From Candidatus Brevefilum sp. (GTDB lineage Bacteria; Chloroflexota; Anaerolineae; Anaerolineales; Anaerolineaceae), in NCBI GenBank assembly GCA_019428905.1, contig JAHYJN010000011.1, positions 1 to 64,000 on the forward strand: a stretch of DNA of 64,000 nucleotides, read 5' to 3'. The translations under genes and the position numbers were made by a program. This document shows, piece by piece, positions 1 to 6,884 of the stretch (positions are counted from its first letter, which is position 1; the number at the start of each line of letters is the position of its first letter). Below the pieces are notes generated by a model, which worked only from the letters and a program-made list of their open reading frames with translations, searched no databases and was not told the origin of the DNA.

Positions 1-359
1 TACAATATTTTTGATGGAAAGTTGCCACTTTCTGCGCTAACCTTGTGTCTAGCGAGATTCCAAGTCTTTGACTTGTTTAGGGTGCCTTTGGCCCCGTCCT
101 TTTGAGCAACTTTCCATCACTTTTTTTTCCCTGTTTGGTTCCGGCTTGTCCGGGTTAGGTAATAGGTAATAGGTATTAGGAAAAGAAAAAACAATAACCG
201 GATGGTTGTTACCAGCTTGCTGGTAGGAAAACATTAACCGGAGGTTCTTAGCGACACTGGTAGATAGACGGAGGACAGAGGACGGGGGACGGAAATAGGA
301 TGCGATGACATTCCATGGGCGGAGCAGCCCAAGGACAGGAGACGGGAGAGAAGAAAGCA
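1..359. other. gene-free spacer downstream of fibre gene
   Basis: I see no convincing gene here. Both strands have short open frames without a ribosome site and with improbable composition. Positions 154-180 carry a degenerate word repeat of the type taggtaata/ggtatt that recurs in other spacers (31.2 and 60.1 kb). The left end of the prophage is not recognisable in this stretch. Confidence 0.5.
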
Positions 360-2627
360 TCAGCTTACCGACCTAACGACGTCTGCGAGGATGGTAAAGG
401 TGCCGCCGTAGGCTTCGGAGACAAAGCCCAGGGCGTCAACAGATTGGATGCCAAAGATGTAGGCGCCGGGAGCCAGCAAGTAGGTAGCAGCAGCACTGAG
501 GGTGATGGTGAGAGTGGAGCCAACATAAGAAAGCGACCCCAGAGAAGAATCAGCAGCCTGAACACCATTGAGATACAGTAAACCGGAATCTGAGTCGATG
601 AAGATCAGCGAATCAGCGTCGGGAGAAGTCATCTGCCAGGTAGAAGCGGACTGGTTGAGAGATGCGTTGAGGTGGGTGTATTTGATAGCAAACTGCTGCT
701 TGTTTTCAGAAAGAATGAGATCTTCGATGGGAATGGACCAGGAGTTGCCACGGATCTGAATGATCTCGCCTGCGGTGATAGACTCGTCGAGGTTGATAGC
801 TGCCCAGGCGACTAGGTCAAGAAACTGCTGATCGAGGTTGGCGGCAGCCAGGCCGATAGCAGCACGGATGCCAGCGGCGTCCAGGTCATTGAGGGCGGTA
901 AGCTCGGCACTGGTTGCCAGGGCGCTAACATCGGCCATGTAATCAGCAGGTGTAGTGAGCTCCTTGGTGGCGTAGGTCCACACAGCCTGGGCAATGTCGG
1001 ATGTGTCGGGAACTGTTTGGATGTTATAAGCTGAATAAGCATTACCAGAAGCGTTTTTGGCTAGGAACCATAAAACATAATCATGGTCATAATCGGTGTT
1101 ATTGGTGATGGAAAAAGAATCTTGTTCCCAAACGTCAACACTATCGGTCATGATAAAAGTTTGAATGGCAGCAGCGCCCATTAATGGATTGGAGACGCCT
1201 TCCATAAGCAGAGCACGGGGAAGGTAACTCATGGAAGAATCTTTGCGAAGGTGTAGATCGATAACAACAGTTTCACCTGCGGCGACTGTAAAGGATTTAT
1301 ACCAATGACATTCAAAATCATTGTTACTAAGAGCGTGTTGATAGGCTTGTGAATAACCGGTTGGAAGTACGCTGTTTTGACTGGAAACAATGCCGCCATT
1401 ACTGCGAACCCAAATAGAACCAGCGACAAGGTTCTTATTAATCATGTAAACTTCACGAAAACGGGAAATGCTGAAATTGGTAACATTGGGTTCAGTACGA
1501 TCGAAGACACAATCAAGGTATATACCATAGTTACCCCTGCTAAGAATATAGGAATTGCCGGTGACAGTACAATTGGTAAATATAGAACCAGATTGACTAT
1601 CAATGGCCCTACCGCACCCTTGTATAGTAACATTATCATAGATGGATAAACCATAAGCACCATAATCACAGCCAGAAACTAGGACACCTTTAGCAGCAGT
1701 GGCACGAGAGAGACCATATTTGCCATTACTAAGGATAATTGGCCCATCAAGAACAATATTATTGGAATTTGTACCAAAATCCTGATAATAAGAAAAGACA
1801 CCGCCATAAAAATTACCCGTCTGGCAAGCACTATGAACACGGTTAAACCCATAGAATATGCCGCCATAGATGATAAAGATGCCGGACGAATTGTTTACAG
1901 CAGCAAAATAACGATAGTAATTGCCCTGAAATTCACCGCTGCCGACAATAAAATTATGACACTGATAAAAGAAGTACCTGGTAACACCAGCATCACCAAT
2001 GACACGAACGTTGCGGGTTAACAGATGAACTAAAGTGCCTTCGCCCTTGGCATTGGTGAGACCTGCTGTAATGGTGATGGTGCTTGACGCAATACCACCG
2101 ACAGCAATGGTGCGCTTTTCACCATCACAATAAGGGATGATGTCATCGATAACAATTTCATCCCCAGCTTGCCAGATATCACCAGTAACATCGGTATCGA
2201 CATTGAGCACTGTATCGGTGGCAATAGCAGCGGATGAAAGACGGATGGTGGTGTTTACTGGTTCAGAGCCGAACACCGAGATAGCAAGCCCACTATTACC
2301 ATCAATATACCAGCCAGCAGCGCCCATAATGAGGTGCTTTGATGAAAACGGAATGGGATTGCCGCTGGTGCCGATGTACCAATTACCAGCACCGACGACA
2401 CTGGCACCAGTCTTGATAAACAGGCAATATGAGCCAGCACTGGTGGTATGGGTGAGGGTGCCGGTGATGGTGAGACTTACGCCCGTAACAAAGGCACTTT
2501 GATCAACATCGAAGGTGACAACATGCCCCGAAGCAATAACAACATCGTCCCCATCAACTGGTACGCCAGCATCCCAGGTGCCAGCAACTGACCAGAGACC
2601 GGAGCCAACAGATGTAATGGTTGCCAT
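360..2627 (-). CDS. phage beta-helix fibre / adhesin-like protein
   Basis: A 755-residue protein that probably forms a virion-surface fibre or receptor-binding protein. The N-terminus (about 1-60) has the GxWSxxxTWDxGVP...GDDVVIASGH pattern seen in G8-like beta-rich extracellular domains. Residues about 200-400 are rich in Gly, Asn, Tyr and short beta strands with the look of a right-handed beta-helix. The C-terminal 150 residues contain an IRGNSWSIPIEDL stretch that resembles baseplate or fibre attachment modules, a weak likeness. There is no signal peptide, which fits a virion protein. A GGAGG ribosome site lies 7 nt before the ATG and overlaps the stop of the upstream gene. It is the last gene of the minus-strand structural operon visible here. 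Function is inferred from position and composition; the exact receptor or enzymatic activity is unknown. Confidence 0.6.
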   Translation of the reverse strand: MATITSVGSGLWSVAGTWDAGVPVDGDDVVIASGHVVTFDVDQSAFVTGVSLTITGTLTHTTSAGSYCLFIKTGASVVGAGNWYIGTSGNPIPFSSKHLIMGAAGWYIDGNSGLAISVFGSEPVNTTIRLSSAAIATDTVLNVDTDVTGDIWQAGDEIVIDDIIPYCDGEKRTIAVGGIASSTITITAGLTNAKGEGTLVHLLTRNVRVIGDAGVTRYFFYQCHNFIVGSGEFQGNYYRYFAAVNNSSGIFIIYGGIFYGFNRVHSACQTGNFYGGVFSYYQDFGTNSNNIVLDGPIILSNGKYGLSRATAAKGVLVSGCDYGAYGLSIYDNVTIQGCGRAIDSQSGSIFTNCTVTGNSYILSRGNYGIYLDCVFDRTEPNVTNFSISRFREVYMINKNLVAGSIWVRSNGGIVSSQNSVLPTGYSQAYQHALSNNDFECHWYKSFTVAAGETVVIDLHLRKDSSMSYLPRALLMEGVSNPLMGAAAIQTFIMTDSVDVWEQDSFSITNNTDYDHDYVLWFLAKNASGNAYSAYNIQTVPDTSDIAQAVWTYATKELTTPADYMADVSALATSAELTALNDLDAAGIRAAIGLAAANLDQQFLDLVAWAAINLDESITAGEIIQIRGNSWSIPIEDLILSENKQQFAIKYTHLNASLNQSASTWQMTSPDADSLIFIDSDSGLLYLNGVQAADSSLGSLSYVGSTLTITLSAAATYLLAPGAYIFGIQSVDALGFVSEAYGGTFTILADVVRSVS

Positions 2628-2629
2628 GG

Positions 2630-2980
2630 TTAGACCTCCATTTGTTTATAAAGGGCTTTGAGACGGGTTAGGCGCTCACGAACCTGAACAAGATCCAAGA
2701 TAACGGGAGAATCAGAAAGGGCAAGATACATGTTATCCAGCAATTGGAGGACCCGATCTTTACGACCTTTGGTGATGTTTTGAGCTTTGACCAGGGCGAC
2801 AAGATCGGCATAGTCCTGCTGCAGAACGGTTAGATCGGGATGGGAAGCGACAGTGGTTTCGAGGGCGGCAATGGTGGCGGCAAGCTGGGGTTTATTGAAC
2901 TGATCGAGGATGCGTTCATGATCGGTATCGACCAGGACCCACCAAAGGGTGTTACCTAAGCGAAAAATTTGTTCGGGCAT
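2630..2980 (-). CDS. hypothetical phage helical protein
   Basis: A 116-residue protein of unknown function. The ATG at 2980 is chosen because GGAGG lies 5 nt upstream; an in-frame extension to 2992 would bury that site. It is predominantly alpha-helical with leucine/valine heptad-like spacing (LAATIAALETTV, VLQLLDNMYLAL) and no membrane segment or signal peptide. It lies between the hendecad rod protein and the beta-helix fibre, and its stop codon overlaps the fibre gene's Shine-Dalgarno, so the two are probably translationally coupled. A fibre chaperone or fibre-joining protein would fit the position, but nothing in the sequence proves this. Confidence 0.5.
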   Translation of the reverse strand: MPEQIFRLGNTLWWVLVDTDHERILDQFNKPQLAATIAALETTVASHPDLTVLQQDYADLVALVKAQNITKGRKDRVLQLLDNMYLALSDSPVILDLVQVRERLTRLKALYKQMEV

Positions 2981-3049
2981 GGATACCTCCAAAGAAGCTG
3001 ACAGCTGACAGCTAACTGCTGACAGCTAAAAGATAAAAGAATTAAAAGA

Positions 3050-5323
3050 TTAAACATCGAGATCCCATTGGGAGTAGGGGGGGACGTCGGAGTTTTGAAA
3101 AGCCGTTAAGCGATTGATGCGATCGGTTTCGAGCTCGTCTTCTCGATCGGATTTGGCTTGAAGCATGGCCAACTGGTGAGCACGATCAAGGGCATTTTCG
3201 CTGGTCTTCCAATCTTGCTGATCGTCTTGAAGGTCCAGCTTAAGCTGGCGATCGAGAGCAGCTTCGGAAACTTTGTGAGCTCGATCGAGGATCGCTTCAG
3301 CGGACTTCCAGAGAAAGAGATCCGCTTGGAGATCGTCCTTGGCAGCACGATCGAGGGCAGCTTCGGAAACCTTGTGAGCACGATCAAGGATCGCTTCAGC
3401 GGATGCCCAGGTTTGCTGATCATCTTGGAGGTCACCTTTGGCAGCCCGATCGAGGGCGCTTTCGGAAACCTTATGGGCACGGTCAAGGATCGCTTCGGCG
3501 GATGCCCATAGTTGTTGATCATCTTGAATGGCTAACTTATTAGCACGATCGAGGGCAGCTTCGGAAACCTTATGAGCACGATCAAGGATCGCTTCAGCGG
3601 ATGCCCAAAGCTGCTGATCATCTTGCAAAGCTTGTACAGCAGCCCGATCGAGGGCGCTTTCAGAAACTTTATGAGCACGATCGAGGATTGCTTCAGCAGA
3701 CTTCCAGAGCAAGAGGTTTGCTTGGAGACCTTCTTTGGAAGCCCGATCGAGTGCGCTTTCTGACACTTTGAGAGCACGATCAAGGACACTTTCAGCGGAC
3801 TTCCAGAATAAGAGATCATCTTGAAGATTGTCCTGGGCGGCCCGATCGAGGGCGCTTTCGGAAACCTTGTGAGCCCGATCGAGGATCGCTTCAGCGGATG
3901 CCCATAGTTGTTGATCATCTTGAATGGCCAACTTATTAGCACGGTCGAGGGCGCTTTCGGAAACCTTGTGGGCACGATCAAGGATCGCTTCAGCGGAAGC
4001 CCAAAGCTGCTGATCATCTTGCAAAGCTTGTACAGCGGCCCGATCGAGGGCGCTTTCAGAAACTTTATGAGCACGATCGAGGATCGCTTCAGCAGAGCGC
4101 CAAATGAGAAGATCATCCTGGAGGGCATCTTTGGCAACACGATCAAGAGCGGCTTCAGAAACGACCAGGCCCCGATCGAGGGCGCTTTCGGAAACCTTGT
4201 GAGCACGATCTAAAACTGCTTCGGCAGACTTCCAGAATAGGAGATCGCCCTGGAGATCTGTTGCGAGGGCACGATCGAGGGCAGCTTGTGCGACCTGGTG
4301 AGCACGATCAAGAACAGCCTGAGCCGCTTTCCAAACCAGGAGATCTGCTTGGAGACCTTCTTTGGAAGCACGATCGAGGGCGGCTTCAGAAACCTGGAGG
4401 GCACGGTTGAGGATTTCTTCGGCAGATGCCCAGGCTTGTTGATCATCTTGGAGAGCTAACCTGGCGGCCCGATCGAGGGCGCTTTCAGAAACTTTGTGGG
4501 CACGATTGAGGACCTCTTCAGCGGATGCCCATAGCTGCTGATCGTCTTGAAGGGCAAGCTTATTGGCCCGATCGAGGGCAGATTCAGCGACCTTATGAGC
4601 ACGATCGAGGACTGCTTCAGCGGATGCCCAAAGCTGCTGATCGTCTTGAAGGGCTAACCTGGCGGCCCGATCGAGAGCAGCTTCAGCCACCTTATGAGCA
4701 CGATCGAGAATGGCTTCAGCGGATGCCCATAACTGTTGATCATCTTGAAGGCCAAGTTTGGCAGCCCGATCAAGAGCGGCTTCTGCCACCTTATGTGCAC
4801 GATCGAGAACTGCTTCAGCGGATGCCCACAGTTGTTGATCATCTTGAAGGCCGAGGTTACTGGCATGCTGGTATTGATACTTGGTAACATCATGAGATCG
4901 ATCGAGGGCATTTTCGGCAGTCTTCCAGAGATAAAATTCCTCATTACCGATGAAGATACCAGAAGCGGCATAGATAGGAATAAGATAGGCCTTAAATTCC
5001 TGCATGCGCTTTTCGGCCAGGCTGGCAAGCTCGGGAGTGATATTAGGTTCGGGGGTGGCTTCTTCATAACGACCGACAACACGAAAAACCAGGGCGTGGG
5101 CGACAGCGCCTTTGACCAGGACATAAATATCGAGATCGTCGACGGTGGTGGCTGGGGCCCCATCCAGGCCGTTAAGAAAGAGGGCGGTATCGTAGGCACG
5201 AGAAAGATCGGCCAGAGAAGCACGAATGGCTTCATCGAGGATGGTGGTCGACCAAATAAGATTGGTTGAATCCATCAAGTTGATTTCAACTTGATCACGA
5301 ACGGATGCTAGGGTATGTGCCAT
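3050..5323 (-). CDS. phage connector-like domain fused to long 11-residue-repeat coiled-coil rod
   Basis: A 757-residue protein. Residues 1 to about 125 (RDQVEINLMDSTNLIWS..ILDEAIRASLADLSRAY) resemble the short helical head-tail connector/adaptor proteins of tailed phages; this is a pattern judgement. Residues 159-697 are 16 tandem units of 33 residues with the core LQDDQQLWASAEAxLDRAHK followed by V(A/S)E(A/S)ALDRAAKxx, except unit 7, which is 44 residues. A partial unit follows, then an acidic tail ending in QWDLDV. Since 33 = 3x11 and the odd unit is exactly 11 longer, the rod keeps an 11-residue (hendecad) phase, the signature of a straight or slightly right-handed helical bundle. It contains no Cys-rich or membrane segment. 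It sits between head and fibre genes. It could be a portal-anchored fibre, a whisker or a length-setting rod; a classical tape measure would be longer and more hydrophobic. Confidence 0.7.
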   Translation of the reverse strand: MAHTLASVRDQVEINLMDSTNLIWSTTILDEAIRASLADLSRAYDTALFLNGLDGAPATTVDDLDIYVLVKGAVAHALVFRVVGRYEEATPEPNITPELASLAEKRMQEFKAYLIPIYAASGIFIGNEEFYLWKTAENALDRSHDVTKYQYQHASNLGLQDDQQLWASAEAVLDRAHKVAEAALDRAAKLGLQDDQQLWASAEAILDRAHKVAEAALDRAARLALQDDQQLWASAEAVLDRAHKVAESALDRANKLALQDDQQLWASAEEVLNRAHKVSESALDRAARLALQDDQQAWASAEEILNRALQVSEAALDRASKEGLQADLLVWKAAQAVLDRAHQVAQAALDRALATDLQGDLLFWKSAEAVLDRAHKVSESALDRGLVVSEAALDRVAKDALQDDLLIWRSAEAILDRAHKVSESALDRAAVQALQDDQQLWASAEAILDRAHKVSESALDRANKLAIQDDQQLWASAEAILDRAHKVSESALDRAAQDNLQDDLLFWKSAESVLDRALKVSESALDRASKEGLQANLLLWKSAEAILDRAHKVSESALDRAAVQALQDDQQLWASAEAILDRAHKVSEAALDRANKLAIQDDQQLWASAEAILDRAHKVSESALDRAAKGDLQDDQQTWASAEAILDRAHKVSEAALDRAAKDDLQADLFLWKSAEAILDRAHKVSEAALDRQLKLDLQDDQQDWKTSENALDRAHQLAMLQAKSDREDELETDRINRLTAFQNSDVPPYSQWDLDV
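3233..4849 (-). repeat. coding tandem repeat: 15 units of 99 bp plus one of 132 bp
   Basis: Sixteen head-to-tail units encode residues 159-697 of the rod protein. On the plus strand the array is visible as the recurrent gcacgatcgaggatcgcttcagcggatgc word. Units differ at many third-codon positions while the protein pattern is kept. This suggests an old expansion under protein-level selection, with some later unit shuffling: units 8-10 and 12-14 are close copies in the same order. Confidence 0.93.
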
Positions 5324-5373
5324 GGAAAACCTCCAGAAATGCTACAAAAAGAAACAAGCCATACTAAATGACC

Positions 5374-5661
5374 TTAAGGCGTGGATTTTGGCTTAGAAGC
5401 GGGTTTAGATGGCGCAGATGGCTTCGTGGTTGCGGTTTTGGGCGCTGTTGCGGCAGCGGTTTTAGGCTTGGTTGTGTTTGTATTTGATTTTGGGTTTAAG
5501 AAATGACGCACAGATGCGATCTGATCGGCGGAAAACGTGTACTTCTTACCGGTGTCGGCAATGACGACCAGGGACCCATCGTCATAGAGTTTGAAAGAAA
5601 GCGGATCACCGGGGAGATAGTGTTCGATAATTTTGAGGATGTCGGCGGTAGAGATAGACAT
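5374..5661 (-). CDS. small phage protein with basic Lys/Thr/Pro tail
   Basis: A 95-residue protein. The ATG at 5661 is preferred over the upstream in-frame start at 5703 because AAAGAAAGG lies about 7 nt upstream and the extra N-terminal residues look non-coding. Residues 1-60 form a compact domain (DILKIIEHYLPGDPLSFKLYDDGSLVVIADTGKKYTF...IASVRHFL). Residues 62-95 are a low-complexity, strongly basic Lys/Ala/Thr/Pro tail resembling histone-H1-like or DNA-binding tails. It is the first gene after the DnaA-box/iteron region. A DNA-binding role is plausible from charge and position but unproven. Confidence 0.6.
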   Translation of the reverse strand: MSISTADILKIIEHYLPGDPLSFKLYDDGSLVVIADTGKKYTFSADQIASVRHFLNPKSNTNTTKPKTAAATAPKTATTKPSAPSKPASKPKSTP

Positions 5662-5703
5662 TGGAAGACCTTTCTTTAGTAGGTTATGCGGAAAATTTCG
5701 CAT

Positions 5704-5928
5704 ATACCTGTGGATAAACTGTGGATAAATTGAGAAAGAAGCTCAAAAATTGACCCTCGGAATTTAAAAAATAAAAAACGAAGCTCAAAAATTGACCTTC
5801 GAAGCTCAAAAATTGACCCTCGCTACTACTACTGCTCAGTAAAAAGCTCTTTTCCTTCTTATTAAAAGTAGTAGTAGTAGTAGTAATAGACATACGAAGG
5901 TCAAAAATTGAGCTTCGAGAAAATAGAA
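5704..5928. promoter_or_regulatory. candidate origin or control region: two DnaA boxes, four iteron-like repeats, TAG-trinucleotide run
   Basis: A 225-bp AT-rich gap in the otherwise packed phage operon. Two perfect copies of TGTGGATAA (complement of the DnaA box TTATCCACA) lie at 5709-5717 and 5720-5728, 11 bp apart. Four copies of a 22-23-bp near-palindrome, CGAAGCTCAAAAATTGACCTTCG and variants, follow at 5738-5759, 5779-5801, 5800-5822 and, inverted, 5895-5917. Complementary CTA and GTA trinucleotide runs lie at 5822-5833 and 5868-5885. Repeated protein-binding sites plus DnaA boxes are the usual grammar of a phage or plasmid replication origin; a transcriptional control region is the alternative. 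Confidence 0.5.
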
Positions 5929-6117
5929 TTAAGAACGGCTGAGACCGTCTTCGATGCCAGTGCCCAGGATGTAAGCGACGAGGACATAGACAACAGCGGT
6001 GAGCTGTTCCTCAAGCAGGGGGAAATCGGGCCTGAAGGCTTTGATGATGATCAGGACCAGGCCGAAGAGAGCAGCCCAAAATTTACGAGAAGCGAGAAGC
6101 AGTTTGAATTTTTCCAT
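5929..6117 (-). CDS. putative holin-like small membrane protein
   Basis: A 62-residue protein starting MEKFKLLLASRKFWAAL, with one hydrophobic segment at about 13-27 and a second at about 41-53 (TAVVYVLVAYILGTG) separated by a short polar loop, and a charged C-terminus (IEDGLSRS). Size, the SRKFWAAL entry motif and two-helix layout fit small phage holins, which permeabilise the inner membrane so that the endolysin can act. AAAGG lies about 8 nt before the ATG. The lysozyme gene is 5 kb upstream in the same operon rather than adjacent, and another tiny membrane protein (10752-10895) is a rival holin candidate, so the assignment is tentative. Confidence 0.55.
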   Translation of the reverse strand: MEKFKLLLASRKFWAALFGLVLIIIKAFRPDFPLLEEQLTAVVYVLVAYILGTGIEDGLSRS

Positions 6118-6233
6118 GTGAATAACCTTTCGAGAATGGTGAGTAGTGAATGGTGAGTAGTGAATAGTAAAAAATTTTGTTGCTCCCAGGCCTGAGCCAA
6201 AGACCTGGGAGCTTGGAGGGAAGCAGCGGCGGG

Positions 6234-6743
6234 TTACAACCGCAAGGTGTAGTTGACCCGGGCACCAAAGAGGGTGAAGACGGTACCAGCAGCAGCATCG
6301 ACGACACAGCTAAGGAAATAAGCGTAGTCTTGATCGATGAAGACCTCAGCATCGAGGGTGACGGTCATCTTATGGCTGGCGATTGCTTTGCGTTCAGCAG
6401 CGGCATCGTGGGCGGTATCGATGGTGACATCGACAGCGGCACCAGAAACAGCGACGGTATCGGCTGCCAGGGTGACCTGGTTGAGGGCAACAGTGGCGAA
6501 ATCATCAGCAGCGGCGGTGGCAATTTTGTACCAAACATCAATGCTCTTGATCTTTGCGCCTTGGAGGGCAATCTCTGACCCGGGCAGGACCAGGGGGATC
6601 AGGAGGGTGAAGCTGGCATCGGCAGCGGAGCGGACGTCGGAGACGACATTGTAAGCGATGGTTGGCGTCCAGGTGCCCAGCGTTTTTTGGATGGCGGAGG
6701 GGGGGATGAACTGAGAAATATCAGTGACATTTACATAACCCAT
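6234..6743 (-). CDS. phage virion protein of unknown role
   Basis: A 169-residue protein, rich in Ala, Val, Thr and Asp, predicted mainly beta, with no signal peptide or transmembrane segment. It is encoded directly downstream of the capsid fusion gene, with AAAGGA about 10 nt before the ATG. This slot is typically filled by a capsid decoration/head-stabilising protein or a head-proximal structural protein. The sequence itself (for example VTLAADTVAVSGAAVDVTID) gives no family I recognise with confidence. The roughly 115-bp spacers on either side contain degenerate gtgaatagtgaat words and no gene. Confidence 0.55.
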   Translation of the reverse strand: MGYVNVTDISQFIPPSAIQKTLGTWTPTIAYNVVSDVRSAADASFTLLIPLVLPGSEIALQGAKIKSIDVWYKIATAAADDFATVALNQVTLAADTVAVSGAAVDVTIDTAHDAAAERKAIASHKMTVTLDAEVFIDQDYAYFLSCVVDAAAGTVFTLFGARVNYTLRL

Positions 6744-6884
6744 GGGGAGTTATCCTTTCAGTGGGATAGTGAATAGTGAATAGTGAATAGTGAATGGTCT
6801 ACCCTTTCCCCAGCCGATAGGAGTTCGGCTGGGGATTGGGATGGGTAGGGGGAGGTGACAGTTAGGAGCGAGCTAACTGAAACT

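Noticed and set aside
49-360. 103-residue open frame on the minus strand
   Set aside because: No ribosome site, low-complexity and repetitive DNA, improbable residue composition; overlaps word repeats.
3106-4887. Several open frames on both strands within the rod gene
   Set aside because: They are shadows produced by the 99-bp coding repeat; the repeated gcacgatcgagg words make long open frames in other phases.
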